Source: Roseburia sp. AM59-24XD (lineage in GTDB: Bacteria > Bacillota > Clostridia > Lachnospirales > Lachnospiraceae). Taken from it: a stretch of DNA of 64,000 nt. The stretch's first letter is position 1, and every line of letters starts with the position of its first letter. Location of the stretch: positions 1 to 64,000 of the forward strand of contig NZ_QUET01000009.1 in assembly GCF_003478445.1 (NCBI RefSeq), read 5' to 3'. A program made the translations under genes and the position numbers. This document shows, in pieces, positions 26,131 through 34,786 of the stretch. The notes beneath the pieces were generated by a model, which was not told the origin of the DNA, made no database searches, and was given only the letters and a program-made list of their open reading frames with translations.

Positions 26131-26154
26131 ATTATTACCTCCACAAACTTGAAT

Positions 26155-27059
26155 TTACCGTTTGCAATATTTGTCCCATTCTTCCATAAGAAAGTCAAAG
26201 ATATCATTCAATCTCTCGATTATATTTTCATTTACTGGAATTGTTTTATCAAGAAATTGCATACCTCTTTCCCCCATGAAATCCACACAATAAATCAAGC
26301 AGTAGAATATAAACGCTTTGTACTCTATCGTGTTTGGACGAATCTCGTCTAATAGATAATCAATATATTTAGTATCCAAATCCATATTGAGTAATGAAAC
26401 CCTTGTCAATGCAACAAAGGTAAGCATATCGCCAAATCCCATCCAATCAATATCTATTATCCCAGATACATTACCCTCATAAATCAATAAGTTTTTTGTA
26501 CTGATATCATCCAAATACGGTGCTATCGGAACCTTATCCAAATATTCCTGTATTTCTTGTTGTAATTTCTTTATGATATATATTTTGTTAAAGTCAAAAT
26601 AGTTCTTTCTTTTTATTCTCTTTTCAGCACGATTCAGCATTTTGTCAACAAAGCAGTTCCATGTCCATTCCATATCCGCATGGATATCAAGCCTTGAAAC
26701 CTTTCGCTGTATCTTAACTACTTCCTTGGCAATTTGCTTTTTCTCGCTATCATTCAATTTACAATAGACATTACCAATATCATCTCCACGGATATAAGAG
26801 AGAATCAGATAGGAATAGTCTTTGTATTTTCCCTCTGACAAGACAATCGGTATCGGTATTTCACATACAGACAACCTATTAAGCAATAAACAGTATCTTT
26901 ATAGGCATTTTCATCTTTACTGCATCTGAGAACAAACTTTTCGTTTGCAGTGGAGACAATAAAAACATAGTTCGCAATACCAACACTGCAGCGTTCTATT
27001 TGAACAACACTTCTTTTTGTGTTGTTTTCAAATATTGCGATCGCATCTTTGTAATCCAT
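26155..27059 (-). CDS. APH/choline kinase-like phosphotransferase (frameshift in this sequence)
   Basis: The N-terminal lobe (RSVVQIERCSVGIANYVFIV, then KFVLRCS with the ATP-contacting Lys region) is followed by a C-lobe with YLDDISTKNLLIYEG (Brenner-type catalytic loop) and GIIDIDWMGFGD (metal-binding DFG-like Asp). The frame breaks near 26885: adding one C on the plus strand (AAGCCAAT) gives DTVYWLNRLSVCEIPIPIV and a single 301-residue protein, the usual size of aminoglycoside phosphotransferase-family enzymes. The array context does not tell whether the target is an antibiotic or a metabolite. Confidence 0.75.
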
Positions 27060-27126
27060 TGAGCATTTTTCCTCCCCTCTATAGACTGACGAAAAAATTC
27101 CGATTTTCAGTTCTTTAAACTAGACG

Positions 27127-27300
27127 TTATTGATCTTCTGAATCCGATCCAAGATCTTGCAGCGCTTCATCGTTTTTCATTCCAGTGATATCACTGTAGG
27201 CTTCTTTGATGCCATTTTTTACTGCCCATTTGATAACGAAATACAGCACAATCAAAATAACAATTGCGGTTCCTCCGCTTATGCCTAATTCATTCCACAT
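27127..27300 (-). CDS. Small single-helix membrane protein (57 aa)
   Basis: The product has one membrane helix (GTAIVILIVLYFVIKWAV, residues 10-27) and an acidic cytoplasmic-looking tail (ITGMKNDEALQDLGSDSEDQ). GGAGG lies 8 nt before the ATG, so it is probably translated. It may be of the DUF6019 kind, but I am not sure. Confidence 0.55.
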   Translation of the reverse strand: MWNELGISGGTAIVILIVLYFVIKWAVKNGIKEAYSDITGMKNDEALQDLGSDSEDQ

Positions 27301-27378
27301 AATTCAATCCTCCAGATACCGATTTATTCTACTCTTTCTCATCCCTGATATTCTTTCGTTCTTCCATATATAATTCAA

Positions 27379-27627
27379 CTATATATGATGGTCCATTGCA
27401 CCAAAGGCATGAAGTTTTATCCCCTTTCCATCAAGAAATTCTACAATATCTTCAAGTACAGCCTCGTCACCTTCACAATGAAAAATACCATAGCCTCTTT
27501 CTATATATCCAAGAACATCTACTTTTTTAAATAAGTCAATAATTTGCTCAATTGATAAATGCCATTCTTCTGAAGCAAGTCGAATTAATCTTGTCTGCAT
27601 AAAGGTAATTTCTGCTTTCTCGCTCAT
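27379..27627 (-). CDS. DUF3791 family protein (82 aa)
   Basis: FMQTRLIRLASEEWHLSIEQ, GYIERGYGIFHCEGDEAVLE and DIVEFLDGKGI match DUF3791. This family is usually encoded next to a DUF3990 protein, a pair that resembles a toxin-antitoxin or ADP-ribosyltransferase module; no DUF3990 partner is seen here, so the gene is orphaned. GGAGG precedes the ATG. Confidence 0.7.
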   Translation of the reverse strand: MSEKAEITFMQTRLIRLASEEWHLSIEQIIDLFKKVDVLGYIERGYGIFHCEGDEAVLEDIVEFLDGKGIKLHAFGAMDHHI

Positions 27628-27796
27628 TATGAACTCCTCCTAACTACCTTCCGATATAGTATCCTTTTTCCTAGTATATCATACCTCTATAAGAATTTTC
27701 CACAATTCATAAGCATAACACTATATAAAAATATCTTCTGAAGGTGAATTGAAGTACATGTGTCATATATTTCATTTTACTGTAAATGTTCTTCCT

Positions 27797-27812
27797 ACCA
27801 ACAAACTGGAGG
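27797..27812 (-). repeat. Array junction motif (copy after the transcarbamylase-like gene)
   Basis: On the minus strand CCTCCAGTTTGTTGGT directly follows the stop codon of the transcarbamylase-like gene. With the block at 27779-27793 it matches the junction at 13699-13729. Confidence 0.45.
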
Positions 27813-28643
27813 TTATTGAGTTAAACAATAAACCATAATTGCTTGCTGAACATTAAGTAAATACCGTTTAAACTTGTATCCAACAAAATAACCCGAATCA
27901 ATTACATCAGCTGAAACTTCTTCCCCACGATAAAATGGCGGGCAAGGATTTAACACAGATCCTTTATTGGCTTTTTTCATAGCATCTAATGTAACCATAC
28001 ACTCTTTAAAGTCATTTAGAATAGCAGCCGGTAGCGAATCGGTACATACAATATCTTTTCCTATAATTGCTTCATAAATATTACTATACGATACCAATCC
28101 CTCAATTTCATAACCATTTCCACAACACTGCTCCAGACTAAAGCCCATAACAGTTGCTGCTTCTTTCCATGCCAAACCAATATTGCCATTACTGCCACAA
28201 AATAAGAACTTGTCATTTACAAAGTTCTTTCTGATTTTTGAAAGTGCATACATATCTGTAAGCACTTCACAAGGATGATTTATGTTTGTCATCGCATTAA
28301 TTATAGGCACAGATAAATATTGTGACATTTTGTCAATCACATTTATATCCTTATGCCTAACAATCACCATATCCGCCCAGTTATTCAAATAGCCACAAAC
28401 ATCTTTTAAATCTTCTTTTTTATCAAGCGTTTCTGTTGGAAATAAAATAGAATGTCCACCTAACAAATATATTCCCTTCTCAAAAGTAACTCGTGTTCGA
28501 ATACTGGAATTGGGGAAAAATAAAACTACACTTTTACCTTTTAAAATATCCTTATAATTTTCCAGCTCAACTTCATCTGCTATGTGAAAAATTTCAGCAA
28601 TATCCTTTGCATGATAATCTGTCAATCTTATAAAATTTTTCAA
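27813..28643 (-). CDS. Divergent aspartate/ornithine carbamoyltransferase-like enzyme
   Basis: The family transfers carbamoyl from carbamoyl phosphate to an amino group. Carbamoyl-phosphate-binding residues are present: FPNSSIRTRVTFEKG (S-x-RTR) and NHPCEVLTDMYAL, where the usual HPCQ reads HPCE. The late motif, HCLP in ornithine carbamoyltransferases, reads NPCPPFYRGEEVSADVID. At 276 residues it is shorter than usual (305-335). No arginine-biosynthesis gene is nearby, so the acceptor is probably not simply ornithine; this is inference. Start is TTG 28643 with GGAGGAG upstream. Confidence 0.7.
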   Translation of the reverse strand: MKNFIRLTDYHAKDIAEIFHIADEVELENYKDILKGKSVVLFFPNSSIRTRVTFEKGIYLLGGHSILFPTETLDKKEDLKDVCGYLNNWADMVIVRHKDINVIDKMSQYLSVPIINAMTNINHPCEVLTDMYALSKIRKNFVNDKFLFCGSNGNIGLAWKEAATVMGFSLEQCCGNGYEIEGLVSYSNIYEAIIGKDIVCTDSLPAAILNDFKECMVTLDAMKKANKGSVLNPCPPFYRGEEVSADVIDSGYFVGYKFKRYLLNVQQAIMVYCLTQ

Positions 28644-28732
28644 TTTTATTCTCCTCCGCTAAATTCGAAGTTATCGCTCCGTCACTCGAAAGCTTCACAC
28701 TCCTTCAAACTCAACTGTATACTACAATAAGC

Positions 28733-29212
28733 TTAATAAAAATCGATTAATTTTCTGTCAAGTTCTCTTATTTCTTCATCGGAAGAAATCTCTCCTAACA
28801 AAGCAATTTTTTCAACTTCTTCTCTATCTATTCGTAATTTTTCGATTTGCTCCAAATACTCTTCACCTAATGATACCCCAAATATTGCACCATACTCCTC
28901 ACGTACCACATTGCTAAAATAGTCTGGTTGCATTTCAAAATGAGCAAGACCTAACCATTCAGGAATACAATCAATCCCCAACTCCTCTTTAGTCTCTCGT
29001 ATCATTGCCTCTCGCATGGTTTCACCTTTCTCTGGGCACCCGCCAAATATTTCCCAGTCTTTTCGCCAATGATTGAATCCCATAAGATAATCTTTGCCTA
29101 TCTTTACAACAATTAGGCAAACCGTTATGGGTGAAAACTGCAAAGCTGCATCCTCTTCTGAGATTTTTACAAACTCTAATAATTTATTTCCAGATTGGTC
29201 TATTGCTAACAT
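28733..29212 (-). CDS. NUDIX hydrolase
   Basis: The NUDIX box is GGCPEKGETMREAMIRETKE followed by ELGI. The N-terminal part (AIDQSGNKLLEFVKISEEDA) resembles NUDIX proteins annotated as MutT-like. Start ATG 29212 is chosen since GGAG lies just upstream; an upstream in-frame TTG would add six residues. Substrate unknown. Confidence 0.78.
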   Translation of the reverse strand: MLAIDQSGNKLLEFVKISEEDAALQFSPITVCLIVVKIGKDYLMGFNHWRKDWEIFGGCPEKGETMREAMIRETKEELGIDCIPEWLGLAHFEMQPDYFSNVVREEYGAIFGVSLGEEYLEQIEKLRIDREEVEKIALLGEISSDEEIRELDRKLIDFY

Positions 29213-29272
29213 ACATGTCTCCTCTCGCAACTCCAGATTCCGATTTACTTATTTCTTTTCTCTAATTTTCTT

Positions 29273-30063
29273 TTAGATCTTCTCTAAATCCAAGATTGAA
29301 ACGTAATGCAAAATATCAAATTCTTTCGGTAGCGATTGCATATATTCCCAATGTTCCTGCTCCCATTTCTGAATCTCACTTTCTTTCAATCCACTCGCAC
29401 CAATTCCTCGACAGGCTTTCATCCTTCCATGCCATGATTCTCTTGTAAAATGTACTGGCAAATCATATGTTAGCATATTTGCAGCCTTAAACATTCCGGC
29501 ACACCAAGGTGGCTCCTGCAATTCATATCTTGCCATTCTTCCACCAGTCCATGCAGGGTTGTATTTCAAAACAAGATGTTCGCTTGTTTTGGCAATCTCA
29601 CTCTCTTCTGGCAGCCATGCCATAAATAAGATTGCAAAATGACCGTTATCCTTTAATATACGGTGAAATTTCGGCAAGACAACCGATTTATCAAAATACA
29701 TAAAACATTGACATGCTGTAATCACATCAAATGTTTTGTCTGGAAAATCAACATCCTCTGCCGCAGCAACAATATAATCAATGTCCATCCCCGCATTTTT
29801 GCTAAGTTTCTCTGCATGTAAAATCTGATTCTCCGAAATATCTGCCCCTGTCCATTTTGCTCCGTAGGATACATATTTCTTGGAATCACACCTGTTCCCG
29901 TTCCCAGATCCAGTACATTTTGCCCCTTTACTCCTAACGATAATTCCTCTAATTTTGCATAAAATTCTTTTGGATAAATATCGCGGTACTTTGCATAGTC
30001 TTCAGAAGTTTTTCCCCAGTCAAATGCTCTTCCATGATCAATATTCTTATTGATTATTTCCAT
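29273..30063 (-). CDS. Class I SAM-dependent methyltransferase (frameshift in this sequence)
   Basis: The N-terminal part has QNVLDLGTGTGVIPRNMYP, the SAM-binding motif I; the second part has VAAAEDVDFPDKTFDVITA and KFHRILKDNGHFAILFMAWL (post-motif strands). The frame breaks near 29868 (TATCCTACGG); one extra C gives YPYGAKWTGADISENQI and a 263-residue UbiE/COQ5-like enzyme. Start ATG 30063 has GGGAGG upstream. The methyl acceptor is unknown. Confidence 0.78.
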
Positions 30064-30107
30064 AACATTTCGCCTCCCATGCAAAACCTAACTCTTAATT
30101 CAACAAA

Positions 30108-30632
30108 TTACAATTGAATCCAATAGCGTTGCTCAATATGTCCATCTATTTCAATCTCGTTTTCTAATATGCCACCATTATTAGTTATGGACTTTGCTGA
30201 ACCAATATTATTTTTGTTGCAAGTCATCAATACTCTCTTGATACCAAATTTTTTACATTCATCTAATGCTAAAGAAATCATTGCTGTCGCATAACCTTTT
30301 CTCCGTTCACTAGGTCTAATTCCATCTCCTATATGCCCACCAGTTTTTAATAGCGCATCATTTAAAACATGTCGAATATTAACAGCGCCTACAAATATAT
30401 TTCTATCTTTGTCAAAGCAAAACAATGTTGTATCAGGAACCCAACCGTTTTCATCATTCTCCTTTGTATCAAGATTTTCTATGTAATACTCTAAATTGTG
30501 AAAATCATTTACCCATATTTTCCAAGGAGACATATCCGTATGATTTTCTATAATGTCATTCTTCCACTCTGTCAACATTTCAAATAACTGCTCTCTATAT
30601 TCAGTAGTTAATTTTATCAATTCAATATTCAT
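30108..30632 (-). CDS. GNAT family N-acetyltransferase
   Basis: GAVNIRHVLNDALLKTGGHI leads to DGIRPSERRKGYATAMISLA (acetyl-CoA site RRKGYA) and MTCNKNNIGSAKSITNNGGI (motif B), the layout of the COG3981-type predicted acetyltransferases. The ATG at 30632 is chosen because GAGAGGG lies upstream. Substrate unknown. Confidence 0.75.
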   Translation of the reverse strand: MNIELIKLTTEYREQLFEMLTEWKNDIIENHTDMSPWKIWVNDFHNLEYYIENLDTKENDENGWVPDTTLFCFDKDRNIFVGAVNIRHVLNDALLKTGGHIGDGIRPSERRKGYATAMISLALDECKKFGIKRVLMTCNKNNIGSAKSITNNGGILENEIEIDGHIEQRYWIQL

Positions 30633-30772
30633 TGTAGATACCCTCTCACTTCCAATAGTTAAATTCATTTCAGTTCTCATCTTCTTACCTTATGTACAAG
30701 AAGCATCTAACAATCTAAAGAGTTCGGTCAATTCCGATGTATCCTGCCTTAAAAACCGGAAGTTGAACCCTT

Positions 30773-31627
30773 TTATATATGATTCCTCTCTGATATTATA
30801 CCATACACTTCTGGGCGTCGATTTTTGCACCCCCATACCTCACGATGACGATACTCTCGCAACATATCTACATCCAATTCAGCCACGTATACACCCTCTC
30901 CCTCGCCAGCTTCAAATACACATGTATCTCGCGAGTCAGGAAGCTCTGGAAGATATACGACACCATCGAACAGGGTAGAATGTCCATTGCAATCCGGATG
31001 AGGGGCCGGATAATTGCATGTGGCTATAGCTAACATATTTTCATATGCTCTTCCCCTGAGTTGTGCGAGGCGGTTCAGTTCCATTGGGCAGGCATTTGGA
31101 ACTAGAAGTAGCTCCGCTCCTTTCAACATCATAACTCGAGCACTTTCCGGAAATTCCCGGTCATAGCAAATCATTGATCCGACTTTTATAACTCCTTCAT
31201 TCGTATCCAATTCTGTCACAAAGAAATCATCTCCTGCATCCAGAACACTTTCATCATCTTCTTCCCCAAAATTACAAATATGGACTTTTGAATAACAATA
31301 CTGTATTTTGCCATGTTTGTCGAAAAGGCAAACTGTATTTCTCGGTTTCGGCTCATGTTGCTCCAAAAAAGTGATAGCTATAGCCATATCCAACTCTGCA
31401 GCAAGTTCTGCAAACCTTTTCACAAAAGAGCCATACCTAGGAATGGCACATTCCCGTAGGCTTGCCTCTTCATGTGGAAAGACGTATCCGCAGCTCCACA
31501 TTTCTGGAAAAATTGCAATATCTGCCCCCTTTTCTTTTGCCTGAAAACAAGCCTTGATTCCCTTTTCCATATTCCCTTTCAGACTTCCTGTTGGAAGAAG
31601 CTGTAAGAATGCAATTGTAAGTTTCAT
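30773..31627 (-). CDS. Carbon-nitrogen hydrolase (nitrilase superfamily)
   Basis: The catalytic triad can be read: Glu in IAIFPEMWSCGY, Lys in YCYSKVHICNF and Cys in GSMICYDREFPESARVM. Such cytoplasmic enzymes hydrolyse amides, carbamoyl compounds or omega-amides. The length (about 284 aa) is normal. Start ATG 31627 has GGAGG upstream. The IS66 remnant begins shortly before it, so its promoter may have been disturbed. Confidence 0.8.
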   Translation of the reverse strand: MKLTIAFLQLLPTGSLKGNMEKGIKACFQAKEKGADIAIFPEMWSCGYVFPHEEASLRECAIPRYGSFVKRFAELAAELDMAIAITFLEQHEPKPRNTVCLFDKHGKIQYCYSKVHICNFGEEDDESVLDAGDDFFVTELDTNEGVIKVGSMICYDREFPESARVMMLKGAELLLVPNACPMELNRLAQLRGRAYENMLAIATCNYPAPHPDCNGHSTLFDGVVYLPELPDSRDTCVFEAGEGEGVYVAELDVDMLREYRHREVWGCKNRRPEVYGIISERNHI

Positions 31628-31682
31628 ATATTCCTCCATATCATTGTAGAAACCAACTCAATGCTCTACAAATCCCGATTTG

Positions 31683-31994
31683 TTAAGTTTTCCTGACATG
31701 GGATCTTACCGGTATCTCTGCAGCAGGCAGGATAGCCGACTTCTCCTCTTCCGGTTCATCAAAGTGCGTCAGCTGTCCGTCAGTTTCGGCTGCATGTTTT
31801 TCACTGGATCTGCCGAAGAGTTTCCTCTTCATATAATCCAGCTGTTCATTCAGAAGCCTGATCTGGACAGTCAGTTCCGCCACCTGGGCGTTGCTGTTTT
31901 CTAATGCAGCACGGAATGTTTTATTCATCTGTCGCTGTTCTGAAACAGAGTCTTTCAACTCCCGGATCAGACGGTCTTTTGCATCGGCACCCAT
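31683..31994 (-). pseudogene. IS66 transposase TnpC, N-terminal fragment
   Basis: The fragment has the TnpC N-terminal leucine-rich region LTVQIRLLNEQLDYMKRKLF followed by GRSSEKHA, characteristic of IS66 transposases (about 500 residues when intact). It stops at 103 residues, before the zinc-binding and DDE domains. Confidence 0.8.
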
Positions 31995-32089
31995 GGGCGT
32001 TTCCTACTTGATCTGATGTCATTATTATATCAGATTTTAGCATAAAACAAAAGCGGAAACCCCTTATTTTTCAATGTTTTTCAGCATTT

Positions 32090-32443
32090 TCACGTAGTCT
32101 GTTCCGTTGGTCTTATGGCTTTTGGCTGTTCGATCTCCAGACCATCCATCAGCCATTCAAACTGCTTCCAGGTAAGGCTTTTGACCTCATCCTGATTTCG
32201 CGGCCATTTATAACTGCCGGATCCGGTCAGACACTTATAGAGAAGGACAATGCCGTCCTTCTCCCGGTAGATCGCCTTGATCCAATCTTTCTTTCTGCCA
32301 CAGAAAAGAAAGAGACAGTTATCATTTGTATTCATCTTTAACTGTTCCTCAACAATGGCACACAGTCCGTCGATCTGCTTGCGCATATCCGTTCTGCCAC
32401 AGACAATATACACTTTATCCAGAACGGATATATCTCCTAGCAA
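32090..32443 (-). CDS. tnpB: IS66 accessory protein TnpB
   Basis: VYIVCGRTDMRKQIDGLCAI, CLFLFCGRKKDWIKAIYREK and GIVLLYKCLTGSGSYKWPRN are diagnostic of IS66 Orf2. At 117 residues it is full length. The start is a TTG at 32443 overlapping the tnpA stop, indicating translational coupling. It has no known function without TnpC. Confidence 0.88.
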   Translation of the reverse strand: MLGDISVLDKVYIVCGRTDMRKQIDGLCAIVEEQLKMNTNDNCLFLFCGRKKDWIKAIYREKDGIVLLYKCLTGSGSYKWPRNQDEVKSLTWKQFEWLMDGLEIEQPKAIRPTEQTT

Positions 32444-32674
32444 ACCGTCTCCCGGAGTGTCAGGAGAACACGTTTTAAAGTCTGTTCTTCAAAGTCATTT
32501 GACAATACGATGTTGACACCGCCATACTGAAGAAAAATGCTTGCAGCTTCCGGCGATTTCCCGAACCGGATCAGGCTGGATGTTTACACAGACAACATCC
32601 TGACTTTCTGTGGCAGATACATTTCTGCCGGAGCATTCTGTCTCCGGAAGGTCGTAACAGGCATGCTACCGGAG
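32437..32674 (-). pseudogene. IS66 tnpA remnant
   Basis: A frame with one internal stop encodes SPEAASIFLQYGGVNIVLSN then FEEQTLKRVLLTLRETVC, resembling the C-terminal end of IS66 TnpA. The N-terminal helix-turn-helix region is missing or unrecognisable. Confidence 0.6.
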
Positions 32675-32821
32675 CCTGCGTACCTAAATTGTATGTACAT
32701 TTTTAAGAACCGTTCAGATACCAGCTTTAAATTTTCTATTTTCAATATATTTATCATTCTCCATATACAAAATATCTTGTAAATACACTAACAATTGTAT
32801 ATTATATAAATAATATACAAT

Positions 32822-32837
32822 CTAAAGTTAACTTTAG
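32822..32837. promoter_or_regulatory. MerR-type operator palindrome
   Basis: CTAAAGTTAACTTTAG is a perfect 16-bp palindrome 31 nt upstream of the MerR start. It follows an AT-rich imperfect inverted repeat (32795-32820). Its form resembles operators of thiol- or metabolite-sensing MerR regulators. Confidence 0.55.
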
Positions 32838-32867
32838 GCCAAGCATAATTTTGAAGGAAGGTTTTTT

Positions 32868-33305
32868 ATGTATACAATTGGTCAGGTCTCTGCAATGTTT
32901 GATCTTCCTGCTTCTACCTTAAGATATTATGACAAGGAAGGTTTTTTCCCTCATCTGGAACGCAAAGGAAACATCCGTTATTTCAGTGATAATGAATTAG
33001 AAGCTCTTCGAGTTATTGAATGTCTGAAGAAATCGGGTCTTGAGATTAAAGATATAAAGCAATTTTTTATCTGGGTATCTGAAGGCAGCTCCAGCTATGA
33101 AAAAAGGAAAGAATTATTTGAAACCAGAAAATTAGCTGTTGAAACTGAAATTCAGGAACTTCAGAAAACTCTTTCCCTCTTAAAATTTAAATGTTGGTAT
33201 TATGAAATAGCAATGAAAGACGGTAACGAAGATGCTATAAATGCCATGCTACCTGATAAACTTCCTAAAAATATACAAAAACTATATAACAAAGGGCATG
33301 AATGA
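32868..33305 (+). CDS. MerR family transcriptional regulator
   Basis: The N-terminal winged helix is MYTIGQVSAMFDLPASTLRY followed by YDKEGFFPHLERKGNIRYFS, with the MerR wing. A dimerisation helix (about residues 75-115) and a short C-terminal effector region follow. No conserved metal-binding Cys pattern is seen, so it probably senses an organic signal. A perfect palindrome lies upstream; no intact target gene lies beside it. Confidence 0.85.
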   Translation: MYTIGQVSAMFDLPASTLRYYDKEGFFPHLERKGNIRYFSDNELEALRVIECLKKSGLEIKDIKQFFIWVSEGSSSYEKRKELFETRKLAVETEIQELQKTLSLLKFKCWYYEIAMKDGNEDAINAMLPDKLPKNIQKLYNKGHE

Positions 33306-33452
33306 TTTTTCTTTCTTTATTGAACCGGAATTTATACCGTAACATTCGGATTGGTGTACGCCCGTGCTTCTTTGTGTTTTTTTCGTACTGAATGGCAAAC
33401 TTCGGGCAGCGTTGCAAACAGCCGGGGCATATCACGTCATTCCGTCAGTTTG
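33306..33452. other. Gene-free stretch between MerR and the kinase gene
   Basis: Convergent intergenic DNA. A short open stretch continues after the MerR stop (NRNLYRNIRIGVRPCFFV) but leads nowhere, so I see only possible debris. Confidence 0.4.
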
Positions 33453-34340
33453 TTAAAAGCCACCATAATGAGACAGCGTCTCTGTTGCAAATTCTGTACC
33501 AATTCTCATAGCCTCGTAAATATCTCCAATTAACATATGAGAACACACAAAGCCTGCATGATAGCTGTCTCCACAGCCGGTAGTATCAACTATTTTTAAA
33601 ACTTTATTAGCCGGGATAAAATACTTTTCACCATTATGATATGTAACACTTCCTTTATCAGCCAAAGATACGTTAAAAAGACCTTTATACTTCTTTGAAA
33701 ACTGTTCAAATATTGGAAGAATGGACTTCTCTCCACTTATCATGAAATAATCTATATATGGTGCATATTTTTCCATCTCTTTAAAATTACGGTACTCTGC
33801 AAAATCCACGGCCAATCTGAAGTTGTTATTTTTTTTTAAATCTATAATTTGACCAAAACAGCCTGCCCAGAAATGTACAAATACAACATCTGATTTTTTG
33901 ATAATTTCCAATTCGTCATGGTTCAATATCATATTATCAATAATATCACCCGTCCACGAATCATCTTTATAATATCTGTCACCGTCATCTGTAAGATATG
34001 TACGATTATTCGCAGTTTCTTTATCCTTATCAATTCTTACATGACTTACATCTATTCTCTTATCAGAAATAGAATCCATAATAAATTTTGCGTAGTAATC
34101 CTGTCCAACCGCACCCAATATTGAAACATTGAACTCATCAAATTTTGATGCATGAGCTGCAAAATTAAGGGCTTCACCACCAGCACGCAGTTCATCGGTT
34201 CCATCAAAAACATCTACACACAGGCACGGAAGTGCCACTAAATTTATCTTTCTACCAAGTTCTTCATGTAATTTATCAGCAGCCGTCTTTAAATTACTAT
34301 CCATGCGCATACCAATATTACTTGTATTTGATTTAGTCAT
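33453..34340 (-). CDS. PfkB/ribokinase-family carbohydrate kinase
   Basis: The N-terminal region includes ELRAGGEALNFAAHASKFDE (PfkB signature 1 region) and the C-terminal signature is IVDTTGCGDSYHAGFV, with the catalytic Asp in GCGD. The family phosphorylates sugars such as fructose-amino acids, ribose or tagatose-6-phosphate. About 296 residues. ATG 34340 is chosen with GAGAGTGAT upstream. A dehydrogenase fragment nearby suggests part of a former catabolic locus. Confidence 0.8.
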   Translation of the reverse strand: MTKSNTSNIGMRMDSNLKTAADKLHEELGRKINLVALPCLCVDVFDGTDELRAGGEALNFAAHASKFDEFNVSILGAVGQDYYAKFIMDSISDKRIDVSHVRIDKDKETANNRTYLTDDGDRYYKDDSWTGDIIDNMILNHDELEIIKKSDVVFVHFWAGCFGQIIDLKKNNNFRLAVDFAEYRNFKEMEKYAPYIDYFMISGEKSILPIFEQFSKKYKGLFNVSLADKGSVTYHNGEKYFIPANKVLKIVDTTGCGDSYHAGFVCSHMLIGDIYEAMRIGTEFATETLSHYGGF

Positions 34341-34382
34341 AATATCACTCTCTTTTTTGCCCAACTTAAAACAACGAATCAT

Positions 34383-34582
34383 CCAGCCAATGTTTCATGC
34401 AAGATTTCGTATCTATTACTAAGACTTCCCATACCAAGGATGGACATACATCAATTTGAGGTATGGGAAAGCAAGTCCTAAAAGTAGTATTGTTAAGTTA
34501 CGACACCTAACAATCAAACAGGATCGACCTTTCTACTGCCTATAAAAAGAATACCAGCCTTCCGCTTGGTTTGCAAGCGATT
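34383..34582. other. Gene-free stretch beyond the kinase gene
   Basis: No convincing gene. An inverted repeat CCATACC...GGTATGG (about 34428-34470) is the only structure noticed. The DNA looks like debris left after insertion and deletion. Confidence 0.4.
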
Positions 34583-34786
34583 TTATGACCCATAGCTTAG
34601 CTTTGTAAAGCAATAATCCTCTTTCCACGTAGCCATAGGTTTTGTACTTTCTGTCAAAGGACAATGCATGGAAACATAATCACTACTCTTAAGTAAGCAT
34701 TTGATTCTACTGCCAATTTCCTGTTTGACCGCTTCAAGTTTTTCTGCGCTTCTGGCTATGATCCAGATATCATCAAGTAACTGTTA
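34583..34786 (-). pseudogene. Fragment resembling a D-2-hydroxyacid dehydrogenase
   Basis: An open frame without a start codon encodes LLKSSDYVSMHCPLTESTKP, which matches the conserved LLxxSDxVxLHxPLTxxT block of D-2-hydroxyacid dehydrogenases, preceded by IARSAEKLEAVKQEIGSRIK. The frame ends soon after. The fragment begins exactly where similarity to the element end stops, so that element probably truncated it. Confidence 0.5.

Larger units (their letters stand above)
31683..32674 (-). mobile_element. IS66-family insertion sequence remnant
   Basis: Reading on the minus strand, the order is a decayed tnpA end, an intact-looking tnpB and a tnpC truncated after 103 codons, which is IS66 gene order. 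The large transposase catalytic region is missing, so it cannot move. Terminal inverted repeats were not identified. Confidence 0.8.

Noticed and set aside
9077..31680. Integron gene-cassette array
   Set aside because: The junction motif lacks the paired RYYYAAC/GTTRRRY core and stem-loop shape of attC sites, and no integron-type integrase is present. Isolated words such as ATCTAAC occur but are not paired.
34583..34786. Reverse transcriptase fragment, because of a DD motif followed by IWIIARSAEKLEAVKQEI
   Set aside because: The same frame continues into a clear dehydrogenase block and the DD lies in the element-end sequence; the resemblance is too short.
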